This document shows positions 1 through 16,170 of a stretch of 64,000 nucleotides of DNA, piece by piece. Position 1 is the first letter of the stretch. Each line of letters begins with the position of its first letter. The stretch comes from Acanthacorydalis orientalis (lineage: Eukaryota; Arthropoda; Insecta; Megaloptera; Corydalidae), in assembly GCA_034766995.1 (NCBI GenBank), contig CM068319.1, positions 23,107,959-23,171,958 of the forward strand, read 5' to 3'. The position numbers were made by a program, and so were the translations under genes. Below the pieces are notes generated by a model. It made no database searches. It saw only the letters and a program-made list of their open reading frames with translations, and was not told the DNA's origin.

Positions 1-663
1 AGATACATGTTTATAGCAATTACAACTAACATAATTTACTGGTTTTGGATTGAAGCCACAATTGCAAGAACATTTCTTTTGTTTTTTTGAAACTGTAATG
101 GCTCTGAAAAGTATTAGGTACGCAAAAATGAGTAATATATTACTATTTAAAGTAAATATTTTTTAATTTAAATTCATACTAAAAAGATCCAATTATTACA
201 AAGATAATTCTTGGAATATTATAAAATAATAACTGTTTGATACTACACAAGATTCAAATTGTATAGGTTTTGAAACAGGGTTATGATGGGTTTTGAATCA
301 TAATAATAATCCAAAAGTATTAATGTGTTTATTTATACCCATATGAATAACATTTAAAAACTATTAATTGTGAACAACGTCACTTTGGCTATTAATAAAC
401 TTTTTCATTTACTATTTTTTAAATAATTTGTTATACTATTTTCACTACTAAATGATATGCATGTATAAAAATAGAGATATCATAATATTAATTAATTAAT
501 TTTCAAATACATACACTCGAAATATTCAAAAAACGAATTTATTCTCATAATTAAATGCAATTAAGAATTTTTGCAAAGTGATTCCTACTTTCTATGTTCT
601 TAAATTAGGAAATTTTAATAATTTGGAAATATAATGAATAAAAAGAATATCCAATAAACATAC

Positions 664-865
664 CTAAGGGTTCTTGAACCTCGAGGTCGTTCAGATTGTG
701 TTGAAAAAGCACTACTCGTCACAGAAACAACTGATTCCATATCACTATCACCTAAATCTGCGAGCAATTCTTTATCTGGTGACAAACTATGCCTTAACCG
801 CAATCTTGGAGCCGAATGTGTTGTAAGATCACTATCACTCAATCCACTGTAATGTCTTTCCCAGC
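664..865 (-). CDS. Rim: Rim coding exon 9 (Ser-rich linker, last exon in window)
   Basis: The acceptor TTCCAG|GCTGG and donor CCTTAG|GTATGT bound a 202-bp exon encoding WERHYSGLSDSDL through SERPRGSRTLR, part of the linker before C2B. It ends in phase 2, so at least one more exon lies beyond base 1. I see no convincing exon between 1 and 663. Confidence 0.9.
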
Positions 866-3800
866 CTGGAAAAAAATCACAAAAATCAAATCATAACAGA
901 AATTATAATCAAAATGAATATAACTTCACCTCCCATTCCTGTACTACGATATGTCTGAACTTGTTTCATGCGTTGTTTCATCATTCTCGCCCGTTCTTCT
1001 AAATCTTGCGTAACTCTCTCTTTGAGTGCTCTTTGTAAAACTTGAGGAACTTGTGGAAGTTGTCGCTTTTTTGGCGAACCTGTGGGAGTGGCCGTTGCCG
1101 AACGAGACTGAAAACGAGGCACATACGCATGTGATGGAAGAACATTTCCATAATCCATATAATGACTACGGTCCTCTGGCGGTGATAAACTTCGATGATC
1201 TCCAATACGTCGAGGTGATTTTGACCGAGATCGAGACTGATGCATGCCAAGAGATTCACTTGGCGCTGCCGAATGTGATCTTTGGGGTCCTACTCCTTGA
1301 TTTGACTGAAAATAATTTAGGAATTAATATGTAATAACATATAATATTTTTTAAAAAAATTTTACAAGAAGTATTACAATAACAAGTATTTTCTTTCTTT
1401 AAAAAACGGTTAAAATCAATAATAAACGACTATCTCACTTTGAAATGAGTGAACTTTGTTTGAAATTCTAACTGCTATTTTATATTTTAAACGATATAAA
1501 TTACGTGTACAATCCTAATCAGCTTTTCAAAATGTACAATCTTTATATGATGCCCCTTGTATTTAGTACAAATATTGCAGTAAAATGTACACATAATAAA
1601 CTAAATAATTTACCTACAAATTAAAATTTTATGTGTTGAGTAGAAAGTAATTACTGAAAATACGTTGTTATTTATAATTCTAATTTTATATATCGAATAA
1701 CAAAAATAAACAACATAAATCTATAATAAAATTAGTAACATAATAGAATATTAAATAAATATACGTACTTTTCTATATCCTTGTTGCGTCTGAGAAATCT
1801 TCGTATCTTTGTATACCATTCCGACAGTTCTTCTTCTTCCTTGTGGTGACATATCCCTTCTCGATCTTCTATCACATATTTCAGCTTCAGGCGGTGGACT
1901 AGATGAACTACCAACACTAGATATACTTGCTCCATCAGCAACTCTTCTCAGTCTTTCGCCGTCACAGTCTAATTCACATTCGGACGTCGTATCGGAATCA
2001 GATAATCTTGATGTTGTACTTGGAGGTGATAAATGATCAGTCGGTGTGAGCATCATATCCAACTCTACTCCCTCGAATTCGTGCCTTCGTAACATTGTTT
2101 CCTCGTGTGCAACAAGATAATGCCATTCTGCTTCATTGTCGAGGGGACATACGCCCAATTCTAATAAGACTTCTCCAAGAAAATCATTCGCTCCGTACTT
2201 GACATAATCCCAAACAGTCACTTCTAATATTCGAAGTTTCAAGTCTGATCTTCGGAGACCGTTATATACAAATGTTTGATTCCATCTCGGTTCGTCAGTA
2301 TTAGCAAGTGTCTTCGTACGTCTCTTCGACTTATCGCTGCGGTCTGGCAAAAGAAATACTTTTGCATAAGGGTTCCGTGGCTGACCATTCGCTCTTGATG
2401 TTAACCCAGCGGCGCAAATAATTGTTACGGCAAGTTTTAAAGCTGCAACATCCAATCCAAGCTTCAACTGTAAGCGACCGCCGACGTTCGGATTACTCGG
2501 TGCAAGACGAGCGTTGTGAGATCTATGGCGTGTCGAGCTATGAATATCAGGAGAACCGGGGGAAGTTACCATCACACTTGGTTTGTCGTACATGTCTACG
2601 AGAAAACATAGTAGAATTTGAACAATATCTTCCAAATATTTCATTGTTATAAAATAAACTAAATATCTGACCGCCTCATTTAATGACAAAAGATTTTATA
2701 TTCTCTCATTATGAACTGTTTAAGTCGTAAATTATTTATTTAGAGAAAAAACGTACACCTGTGTCGATATGTTCATTGTACATGTACAGTGTTTAAAGTA
2801 CAAATAAAACAGAAGTGAAAACAGTTGTTGCTCCCTTTAAATAATAAAAGTTGTACATGAAAACAAAATAAAAGCTACACGAAATACCATGACATCGGGA
2901 CACGTGCGAGGAAGGATACCTTTATGTTGTCTCCATCCGGTCTGTGGTGTTCGGCGAGGGAGTAACTGTCTTGAAACGATTAATTCAACCTGAGGTTCTT
3001 GTTTAGAATCTGATATTATATCGTATACTTCTTGGAAACTTTTTCCCTGAAGTGGTCGTCCATTCCATTCAATTACTTCATCACCTATAATAAATTAGAA
3101 GTTTTGTTGATTTATCTGCATGTATGTTACGGTTTAAAAAATAAATATATACCAGTGAATTATTTTATTCAATTCTCAATTTTTTATATGGGCCAATTCA
3201 AATTTTTATGCTTTTCACAATTTAAAAAACTTAAATCTTTGGTTATTTGATTCAATTCAATTAATATATTAAACACAATAAAAAAATAAAAAAAACTTTT
3301 CATAAAAACTTCAGAGAAGGTGTAATTTATTACATTCAATATTTTCCTTGAAGCTTTTCATTTCTACTGTGTAAAATTAAATATTTATATTTTCTTATTA
3401 TAATTTGTATAGTACTCTTTGAAATAAAATAATATATATATATATATAAACAGTCTTATATACTATTATTTTACATATAAATATAAAATATGTAAATATT
3501 ACAAGGTTTAACAACAATATTTCTATTACAATTCAATAGAGAATAATGTGTGTGTATAATTGAATACAGACGAACAAAAGTATAAGATAGAAAAAATGTA
3601 CACGGATTAATAAGACAGTCACTGACCTGGTCTTAACTGGCCTTCTATATCAGCCAAGCTTCCCTTTTTCACTTTTTCTATTAGAGCCCCACGACTTCCA
3701 TTTTCAAGGAGCTTTCCTCCTACAACTTTCAGCCCTAAAATAGCCGCGCTTGATGCAGATCCCATTCCTTCATGTAGCGTTTTCTTTAATATCATATGCC

Positions 3801-4222
3801 CAATCATTCGATTACCATCTGCACTGACTTGCCACGATACTGGATGCTACAAAAATAGCATTGAATTGTAATACCTATGATCATTTATTTCTTCAAAATT
3901 TATTTACATTACTATAATTATGTAAATACAATATGTACAATATATAAAAAAGTTCACTTTTTCAATTATAAAAATTTTTGTATTCATAATTAATTTATTA
4001 TTCATAATTAATTTATTTATGTTTCGTAAATATAAACAAGTTACGATTTTATATTGATTACAAAATCGGATAGAAAGTTATATTTTTCAAGTTATTTTTA
4101 CTAAATTAATATAATTTGAAAACAAAATGAACTTTAATGCATAACTGATTAAAAACGACGAGTTTATGCTTTTAGTCTGATCTTTTTTGTTTGTAATACA
4201 ATTGTGTTTATATACTAATAAT

Positions 4223-4265
<43 letters not shown>

Positions 4266-4708
4266 CCAAATATATGTTATAACATCTAAAGTAAAAATCT
4301 TTCTTTCCATTTTTTGAAACAAAAAATATGTATTTAAAAAATTAATTATTCATTTTAAAATAATGAAAATTTTTAAGAATACACGTGTGAAACAACATAA
4401 GAATAGAATAAAAACCAATATGTTCTAAAATTGTAAATATCGTTTGAACCCATTTAATTATTGTACATATCGTAACTTACTGTAATATTTTGATACTTTA
4501 GTCTACTCGAAAAATATAAATTATATTTAAGATAAGTTTCACAACAAAAGTATTTATTATAAATATTTAAATAGCTATAAATTTAAAAATTGTTCTTGAA
4601 AGAAAATTATCAAAAATTGAAAATTTATTTACGAAATACATTCATTGTTAATATTCGAATAAAAAATAATAATATTACATATTTTATGTACATAAACTTA
4701 TATATATG

Positions 4709-4762
<54 letters not shown>

Positions 4763-5662
4763 TGTCAAAAAATAGACATAACTCATAAAAAATTATAATG
4801 AAACATTTTTCCGATATGAAATTTATTTTTTTTAATTTCTGTTCTCCATGAATATCAAGTGAGATATTTTAAAAAAATTTTGTAAAATCTATTTGATAAT
4901 AAATCAATGTGAATATTAAATGAAAATGAGATGTTATAACATTAATAAAATATCTGTAATAGACTAATAAAATGATAATCAACACCGATTATTACTACAC
5001 ATACTCAATTAACAAATACAAATTGTGTGAATATTTGGAGTTTTACTATATCTAATACATACATACATTTTTCGTTGAAAAAGTTAAATATTTTGTTTGA
5101 TTATACGGAACAAATTATTTTTGTTAAATATAGAAAATGTTCAATTTTTTTATATTTTAAAAAATGTGTTTATGATTTTTTTCATAAGATATATATATAT
5201 ATATATATAACATGTTTAAAAACAATTTTAACTATAAACGAAATATATTATTGTAATGACAAACTGAAGGGTTAAGAAGAAGAAATGTTTCAGAAAGTTA
5301 TTTCTAAAACAGAAGATAGTATTTTTCAATAATGAAATATTTATCGTTAAACACTGACATGAAAATGTTTGTCATCAAAAAATTTATACACAAAAATAAT
5401 TGTATTTTAAAATCAACTCCTAATATTTTCACAATAATAATATACAAAATATGTTACTCTTATTAGGTTGAAGCACACAAAAAAGCTTCACAAAAATACC
5501 GTTCACTATTCATAATTAATTAAAATAGACACTAATATAAAATTGTATACAAAAATTAAAACATTATTTTGTAATAAGCATATTTAAACACATACTAATC
5601 TAATATATACATCTAACAAAACCCATAAAACAACATTTAACATAGCATATTACTAATATATG

Positions 5663-5728
<66 letters not shown>

Positions 5729-6072
5729 TATAGCAACGATATTAAGATGCATATTAACTACACATACACATTCACATACATAATGTATAAATTCCTGTTT
5801 AATTTCTTCTTTACTATTTTAATACGATGAATTAATATGCAAATTTAAATATTTTATTAAATATTGTTACTGAAAATAAATATTATTTAAAGAATCGATC
5901 AAGTAAAAGTTTATTTAAATAAATTAACAAACTAACAATACTATTCTGTTCATTATTTAACTCAATTTCAGTTTTATTGTAAAAGATCTTTATCAGTACT
6001 ACGCCTATAAAAGAAAAGAAAAACTTTAAAAACATTTCATTTTGCATATCAATTATATTTTTTTTCTTTTTA

Positions 6073-6118
<46 letters not shown>

Positions 6119-9100
6119 AGAAGGAGAGAAAAAATGTTAGAATTAAAATATAGAAAATATCAATTATAAATTCCATTCATACAAACATGCACATGACATG
6201 CCTAGCCCCTTTTAAATTAAGACACAAGTACAAAAGCACCAATCACACTTCATTTATTCAATAAATTAAGCCGCATTCAATAAAATATTAAATAAATTAA
6301 TCGTGAAATATAAAATAAATTGCAAAAAACCAATAATAGTTTCAATAAAGAATAAATAAATAATTCGCGTATATTTTCATTCTAATTTTTTTAAAAAATA
6401 ATTGGAATCCAAAATGAATCAAAATATTCTATTCTAAGATTTTATTCCATGAGCAATTTATCGGCTTTCTAATATAAAAAAATCTTATAAAGGAACGATT
6501 CTAAATTTCAATCTATTTCATTGCTTACAAGACAGGGGTTGCTTTCAACGGTAAAAGATTCTATTAAATGTTTTTATACGTAAATTTTAAACAATAGTTT
6601 TAGAACTTTTTCAGGCAATACTTCAGTACGAGAATGTAAGTTAATAAAAACAGAAAAATATTAAAATAATCTAATAAAGTATAAAACTAAATTATAATTT
6701 ATAAACTGAAACAGATAATGATGCTTTGTAAATTTGTATTTTGTGCCCGTTCCCAAATCATTGGCTGGTGCTATTAGCTACCTTAAGCCCTTCGCCACCT
6801 CGGTTCGAGTCTTCACTTGACGTGAACGTGCTGCTCGTGTCGATGCCAGAATCTTTCGTTTGTGAATCCTGCGAACCTTGGCGGTCGGATTCCCACCGCG
6901 CCGCCCAATCAGCAGCGGCAGTTGCTGCATCGGTGCCGTCGAAACGCACTGTCTTCTTTCTGCGCTCGGTGAGACGCCGGTTATCGGCGGCACTCATGTC
7001 CTGCAGAGGGCGACCGCGGCGGTGGCTGCACCAAGCGTCCACCGCCATCATCCCTGGCGCACACATGTACACAATCACACCACACCGAACACGGCAGAAT
7101 AGACAACAAAAGAAACAAAGATAGAAAGGAATGTAGAATAAGGTGACAGTGAGCGCGCAGTGTTAACACTCGTAGCGCTGGATTAAATCGCTACGAGCGT
7201 CGAGAAATAAACGGACATGCTTAGCGACGACAACAAATCATCATTATCATATCATCATTGTCATTATTATTATTATCATCATCAGTATTGTCTTATGTCG
7301 CTCACCGCTAGGAATTTTTTGATCTTTTCATCTAAAATCGCTTGCCGGTTCAAACGGTCACCTATCTTATCACGATTACCTGTAACACAATTATATTGTT
7401 ATCAATTTAAAACTACAGGCGTATGAATAAGCAGTTTCGTGTGAACATTAAAAACCGACACTGTTCCAAGTCATACCTCAAACTAATGTATGTGAAAAAA
7501 TATCAATAAACAGATTACAATCATTACTAAAAACAAACACAGCTAAATAATGTACTGTAAAATTGTATAATAAAAATGAAATGAATTATATATGAATTTT
7601 TTTTATAACATTACGCAAATTGTTCGCATAAAAATATCAAGTAACGTATTGTAATAAAAAATCTACTGAGGAAATTTCTATTTTACTGTTCAAATGCAGT
7701 AATTTAGAGTAAAGCACAACGGATACCAATGTCAACTACGAAAATATAAAAATGATATTAATTTTCTTTATAATAATAAGACACTACATTTATAGAGAAT
7801 CAAAAATCCGGACTACTCTTAAAATTGAAATATAATTCGTATATTAAATTGCACAAAAAAAGATAACGTACAATTCTGTAGGATAAATTCAGTCGTTTCA
7901 CAAATTAATTTGTTAATAACTATGCTACATTTAAGTGTTTTTTTTTTATTTACGGAACAAAGATTGAAAAAATACTACAAAATTATGATAAAAAAAACTG
8001 TCGCGTTATAAACTCGAATAAGAATATGTGTTCAAACATTAATATATTTCTTACGAATGGTACAATGTTTAGACAAGTATCTCCAAAAAGGGATTATAAG
8101 AGTTATATTTCAAAGCTGAACGAAACTAAATTCATTGTGATCTTTTTTAAATAATAAAATATATAATATTTACTACAAAATAATAATATATTATTAAAAA
8201 AGCGAAAATATTTTAAACTATATATGTTAAAAACTAACGTTTATTAGAAAAATTGTTCCACGTATCTAGTAAAAAGTCTGCTGAAAAAAAAGATTATTTT
8301 AACTTTCAACCCGATACTTACTAGATAACTTATTACGAAATTCACATTTAAGCAATTCTATTCATTTAATTATCGTTTGAAATATAACTTTAACTACAAA
8401 TTAATAAATTCTCTAAGAGTATTTGGGATTTGTTCAAGTTACTTCATCACAAATCATGAAATGTATTTTAAACACGAATTAGCAATATTAAAAAATGTTA
8501 TTTCAATAATAATCGACTTTGTAATAATTAAATCAATTCATTATGGATTCTTCTAAAGAAAAACTAAAAATCAACTCAGTATTTGAATATTTTGGAAAAT
8601 TTTAACGGATACTCAAATATATATTCATGATAATTCTTAATTATATGAATATATATTCATATAATATTAAATCTTTAAAGTTAAAATCTTCAAGTCTGAA
8701 AATTATAAAAGTAATTATTATAATAAAATCTCTTTCATAAAGAATTATAATTTTTTATAACTTTATAAATTAGCATAGCTATTTATTAAAAAAAATTAAA
8801 TCAGTATAAAAATATTTCATCGATAATTGTATCAATATGAGTATTTATAATTATATTTAATATTTATTTCATTTATTATATTTCACACTAGTCGAAATAA
8901 ATCGCCATTAAATTAGATTATATTATTATTTATTATATTATTTTTTTTATTAAATAAAATTATTTTTGAGACTAATAATAATCACAAAAACTATTCTCCG
9001 TCTTTTTATTCTAAATCATAAACGAGCAATAAAAATATATTTAAATACCGTGTGTAAGTATATAGATTTTATGAATACAACTTATTAACCCACTATTTTA

Positions 9101-9548
9101 AAATTATTTCAATTAGACTTTTTCATTTTATTTAATGAAATGTATTATTTTTCACAATTTAAATTTAAAAAGTATCTATTAAATGTTCTATATTAATATT
9201 AAATGAATATATAAAAATAACCCTACATTTAAATAAAAAATATTCGTTATAATTTTTAAATAAATAAGATTTTTTAAAACAACACACATTTCTTATATAA
9301 ACCATATTTCAGTAAATACAATTATTTAATAATAAAAGATAGAATTGTACAAATCTTGGGTTTTAAATAATAAAATTTCAAACATTGAATATTCCAAAAA
9401 ATAAAATAGTTTTAAGAATAAATAGAAATTACTTTTTATTTTTCATTGAAATAAATTAACTTTTTAAAAACCACAGTTTATTTATCTTTAAATAAATTAA
9501 ATTAAATTTAATAAAAATCAGAATTTATATGTAGTTAATTTTTTATTA

Positions 9549-9592
<44 letters not shown>

Positions 9593-10186
9593 AGAGAGAG
9601 AGTTGCATTTAAAAAAGTTATATGTTTTTAAAAGTGTTAGATATAAACATTGTTTTAAGCATAAAAAAAAATACAAAGAGTATTATTGTTTACACACGTA
9701 AATTGTATAAGTTAGTCTTGTATTAGAACCAGTGTTTTAATTCTTAATTATAAATGATAAGAATTCGAATAGAAGTAAAAAACTTGATTTATGCAATTTA
9801 AAATAAATTATACCGTAAAAAGTAAAAAAAAAATGTTATCAAATTAACGTTTTTAATATTTATTAATTTTAAAATATTTACTATAACAGTAATTTCAGAA
9901 TATATAATACACTGTAAAAATTATTTGATATTAGTAATAACTGAAAAAAAATTAATTCATTATTTATCCAAAAATATCGCTTTAAATGCATATTAATATT
10001 TCATTAATTAATTAATAAATTTTTTAAAATCATTCTAATACTTTTAATTGTTTAGCGAAAGAAATATTCTAAAATATTTCTTCTTAAAAATAAAACAAAC
10101 TTTTTAAAATAACAGCAGATTTTTTAATTAAGTGAGACCATCGAAAAAAATTGCAATAATTTTACATTAATTTAATACAAAAATAC

Positions 10187-10229
<43 letters not shown>

Positions 10230-11156
10230 TATAAGTGAAATTAGATACAATTTAAATTTTCTATGTTAGAAAAGTAAAAGTACACACATATTAGAACCTT
10301 AACATCTAATATAGCTCCATGCAACTCTTCCGCATCGAAAGCTGAAATTCTGAAAATGTTGTTTTATCAGCTACAAAATCTAAACATCAAAAAAAAATGA
10401 TGCAACAACTAACATCACCTTTCGTAAAAAATAATTAATTTTAAGTCAGACAATAAATAAATTATATGTAATAAGAACTAAAAATTATATTCTTAAACAT
10501 TTCCAATAATATTTTGGGAGCAACAACTTATTATCAATTAGAATAAACGAATCTTTGAATTTTTACTCGGTCGAAAGTGAACTTTTATTATAACGATGAA
10601 ATTTTCAAAAATCAAACAAACAATATTTCGTATAAATACAAGAAACGAATCTTAAAAATTATAGAAATATGTTAGTAACTGTATTAAATATGTTTCTGTG
10701 TTTGATCAGCATACTTAATATTACAAATATAAGAGAGCTGAAATAAATTTAAAATGTTAGTATATGTTATTATACTGACACCCTATTAATATCAAGTATA
10801 TTAATTGCTATTAATATACAAGTAACTTAATGTAAAGAGTGAACATTAAGTGGTTTATTAACATCATCTTACTTTTTTATTTAAACCTATAGTGCATCAG
10901 TAAATAACTAAGTTAAATATATTCAATGAAGTCGTATAAAAACATCAATTCTTCACAGTTTCATTCTGAATATCCTGCAAATACTTTATCAAAACATAAC
11001 TTGTAAATGTTATAGTAAAATTAAAATAAAAAAATACCTACAGCATATAAAATGAACGAGAATAAAAATCATTTGCATATAAACGTATATTGACATAAAA
11101 CGTTTCAATCGCTTATAATATTTAATTTGACAATAATAACACCTTAGCTAATTATA

Positions 11157-11221
<65 letters not shown>

Positions 11222-11628
11222 CTAGACATATAGATAGATATGAGTGCGTAATTTATATTTAAGATTATTATTGTAGCAAAAATAAATCAATAAATTTTAC
11301 AATTATTGAATTAAATATTAAATTTTGTTTACAACATTTTAATATTGAAATGTACTTAATTTCCCTTAGTCTAAATCTGATATTTTTCTCTAACTAATAT
11401 TATATATTTAAATCTACATGTTAGAAAGACACGTTTTTCTTAAATAAAATAAAATGTATTAATTTATATAGATACTGTCACAAAAATGATGCTAATATAA
11501 ATAAACAACAAAACATATTAATCGTTACTTAAATTTTGAGGCACTGCAATATAGGAAAATTTAACCCTGTACTTTGATAATTTTTTTCGGAATTCATTCT
11601 TTCAATAAAATATTTCCACTTTACGTGT

Positions 11629-11685
<57 letters not shown>

Positions 11686-13239
11686 AAATGTAATAATATG
11701 ATTAAAAAATAAATACACAGTGTTAAAAATTAATGTTCTTTCTTTTTTCATGTTAAAAAAAATGAATTGTAAACAAGCACAACTGATTATTCACTTCTTC
11801 AATAAATTAAAATTATTTTTTATTATTTTATTATTTTAATACCAACATTCAGGTGTAATCTTAATTTCTACTAAATTGAACATAGAAAAATATAATATTA
11901 ATACTAAAATAACACAAAACTGCAAACAACTTTAAAATGTGAAATAGTTATATCCATTTGAAAATATTTTCGATTTCATTACCAGATTGTTTAACGATTT
12001 TCAGTTGTTAACTAAATTGTTAAAAGCTGAATCGAATGTTCAGTTCGATGAAATTTTGAATTTTATTTGTAGTTTGTTCCAAGTAAAAAATATAACTGTT
12101 GCAAATTATCGACAAAAATAACGCAATAACAAAAATTATAAAAATATAATTACATAACTGTATAAATATTAATAACATTCACCTTTGTAATACATGTTAA
12201 TTAAATGTAAGTCGTATTGAAAATAAAAATAAATCGTATTGAGGGTAACTAAAACCTCAATAAGCACATTATTTTCTAGCTTTCATGATTTTCTAGTTCT
12301 AAAAAATATGGTGGTTATTAAAAAAAAGTTTTTTAGTTACTAAAAGTTATTAAAATCGAGTGTAAATTATAAGTACTTCATATTTTTCTTATTAACCCGT
12401 GTGAATAATGGCAATTAATCCAAATAATAATATAATAGTCACGCTGCGAAACAGTTACTCCCACAGAAGCTTCTTTTTTGAGATATGTACGACACATCGC
12501 GCACCACAAACAAAACCTAATAAAATGTTCCAACGCTTCGTCCTCGCAACTATTTAAATCTTACATACACAAACTTTCCATTTATAACCATTGTGAACAT
12601 TTCTGCAGAGATGCAAAACAATGATAGAAAAAGGAAAATAAAAAAGGGTAAGGGAATCTCGGTTATACCCGATGTTGCGCATGCAGCTACCGATCAAGTT
12701 TAGCGGCAACGACGACGTTGGTAGCATTCCGTCATGGCCCACGTGATCGCGCAAGCCGTGTGCAATCACGCCCCCACAACCGACGTTGAACCCATTGACG
12801 TCACACACGAAATGTGTGGGTGGCTGTGCCGTTTATCTGCGCAAGCAACGAGCTTTAGCGAAAGAACAATCGCCGACAGATATTTCTATATTTATTATGT
12901 TTAGTTGCACAGGCTTTTTTATACCAAGTTTACAACAAGCGTTTACGAAATTACTGCAGTGTTAAAAAAGTAACTCGAAATGAATAACGATTTTTTCATT
13001 GAAATATGCACGATAAAAATATATTTTTAATTAATACGTATATATATAACAATTGTTATAAGCACAATAATAATACACGTTCTCTTAAATGTTTGTATAT
13101 TTATGACATAATCGGAATTTTGTTTTTCTTTTAAGAAGAAAATCTAATTTAATAATTATTATTGAAAGTAAAAATCTCTTCATAACAAAAAAATAAAACA
13201 TTCTCACATGTTAGGCAGAGCAATGTAAACTAGATTTAA

Positions 13240-13297
<58 letters not shown>

Positions 13298-14909
13298 AGA
13301 ATAATTTAAAATCTAACCAAAAAAGTCTATAGTTTAATTTAAATATAAACCATAAACTAATTTCTAATTGCACATGTTCGAATTGCCCATTATCAGTTCC
13401 TTTAGAATCTATTTAATATCATTACATTTTTTTATCAAAAGTAATATATAACAATAGTAGAATACTGTATGTAATTAGTCTGAATTAAGACGAAGACAAC
13501 AATACACCCACGGAGTCACGGATATACAAATAAATAACTACAACTCAATATCTTTCAATATATAAAATTTACATAGCCATAAAAATTAAATAATTTGCTT
13601 AGTAAACATTTAAAATGTAATTTATACAGTGAAATAAAGACCGAAAATGTCAAGGCACACACATCCACCCACCCACCCACACACACACACATATATACAT
13701 ATATATATATATACTGAACTTTTAAATAATGGTTAATAAAATAGGATAATCTCAATTAAACAACAAAAAAAAAACAAGATGAAAAAATGGGAAAGATGTA
13801 AAGCTGATGCAATTTCATCGAAATAATTTATTAGATTTTTACAAAAATAAACGGATTTATAAAGAATTAAAAATAAAAGTAATAGTCTAATCTTCCTCTA
13901 TTTTGTTGATGATATTATCATCTTCACAAACACTCATAATGTAGAACCATTAGGGAAAATAATTGAATAATTATAGAAAAATAAGCATAAACTAAAAAAA
14001 ATAGAATAGAAAATTATAAAATTCGGATAGGTAAATTTTCTATTTCATTGAAATACCCATTCTAGGAATAACTGAATTACTTCATGATAAAACCACTGCC
14101 TTTTTTAGTGAAAACCTTTAAGAATAGATTGAAGAAAAGAAAAAGTAAAAATAAAACCATTTTTTATTAGAACCCCTGTTTTTTTAATTTACCGTCCTAA
14201 ACAGATGTATGCACAATTATTATTATTATTGTTAATTAAAATAATAAACATAAAAGCATACAATGACAGTGATTAACTAAATTAATTAAACAAATAATGT
14301 AGTTTATTTCGACGAAATTCCATAAAACATAAGTGAGATATTTAATACTTTTAAAAAAACTTTCTATTCTATACATTTTAACATTTATTTATCTTTGTTA
14401 AATAGTTGATATTAAAAAATTATAACCAAATGATTATTAAGAAATGAAGTATTAAACACGATTTGAACGGCACACCACGGTCTTGAACAGTCAAACCAAA
14501 AATCTCACCGCTACTAATAAATATAAATCTTTATCCAACTCTCTATTTACGAACTATTTATTATTCGCTTCAGTCATATTGATTCGTATCACATTGATTT
14601 TCAATGATGATATTTTTTGATAACAACAATGAAAAACATAGAAATAAAATTCTATAAATAAGTACAATGAAGTGGAAAATAAATATTGAAAAAAATTTAT
14701 AAAATTGAAAAATTCCCAATAAATTATTATGTTTTACCAATGATTATATCTGAGTTGTCTATATTATATTGAAGATAATTTCATAATATTTTAATAATAA
14801 GCTGAAAATAAACTTATGAAATATAAATATCACATAAATATTTAAACATAGCAGAAAAAAAGGTAAAAACTTAAGACATTAAATTATATTTTTCCTCCGC
14901 ACTACTCCA

Positions 14910-14986
<77 letters not shown>

Positions 14987-15892
14987 ATGTCTCATGAAGG
15001 TATTTCTTAACTTATTTTACAAATTCAGGAATACAGCATGAACAAAGAATTTAATTTTTATTCAATTGTATTTTACTATAAATTTTATAAGGATGATGTT
15101 GCTTTAAACATTTACGATGCATTTAATTAACGATTTGAATTTCTTTAATAAATCGACATGTTTTTGTAAAATTAAAATAACTTCAAATGGAATAAACAAA
15201 GAATTTCCGCTATAAGAGAAAAGTCAACCGTCCTTTATCTTAATACAATAAATACCATATGTCTTTGTAAACTTTTCTGTTTACTGTAAAACCTTTGTAC
15301 ACCACTCTATGTACTAAAAATCAATCACAAATGTAGAGCGATATTATGTATCTGACAAATATAAAAGAATGTGTTCATTGCACTAAAATGTAACCTAATG
15401 TAAAATAAAGTTGTAATTTTAAAATAAAAAATAAAGTTTAAAAAATCAGTCGTTTTTACTAACGTCAGTTCACATATATCGAGAAATTAATCAATGAAGC
15501 TTTAAAAAACATATAATACAGTCCAAAAAATTAATATAAAATTTATTTTTCAAATTTTATCCGATTGTACGATTTTAAAAATAATATAAACTCATCTAGT
15601 AATTGTGTACGATATATTAACTGCATGAAATCTAAATTAACGTACATAAACGAAATGATACATATCTTGTTATGTTCTTGACAGTATTCTTAATTTTTGT
15701 TTGTTCTTCTATCTTTATAATTAAATTCTTGAATTTAAAATGCAACATACAAACTTTAATTGCTTATACAACTCCAAAAAATTACTTATATTGTGTCGAA
15801 TTCAGCATCAAAGTAAATCCATATTAATCGCATGTACGTTACAGTTACGCATTTCAACATATTCACAATTCCACATTTACCAACACATAAAA

Positions 15893-15957
<65 letters not shown>

Positions 15958-16106
15958 TCCTTCCGAAGTGATAATACTCTTACTTACACTTTGGTAAAAG
16001 AATAAATAATGTTAGCAATTTCATGATAACCTGAAACTTTAAAATACATCAATAGGAATAAATGTTATCGTGAGTGAAAAAATATTCTGAAATTAATTTA
16101 GTAACG

Positions 16107-16170
<64 letters not shown>

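Larger units (their letters stand above)
1306..6781 (-). other. Rim introns around the PDZ and C2A exons
   Basis: The non-exonic parts of this span (1306-1768, 2596-2919, 3085-3626, 3847-6781) are AT-rich intron with TA microsatellites at about 4227-4261, 4715-4760, 5188-5209, 5665-5726 and 6080-6114. Open frames here with Ile-Tyr repeats are translated microsatellite. I see nothing else supportable. Confidence 0.7.

Noticed and set aside
1..663. A tenth Rim exon at the left edge
   Set aside because: No acceptor-bounded open frame with RIM-like sequence was found; the next exon must lie outside.
4087..6176. Open frames with Ile-Tyr repeats (also near 13555, 15740, 28771, 29419, 45900-46040, 52013, 58085, 61365)
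   Set aside because: They are translations of TA microsatellites with no other protein-like content.
6741..7124. 127-codon plus-strand frame over Rim exon 4
   Set aside because: Antisense shadow of the exon; no splice or family support.
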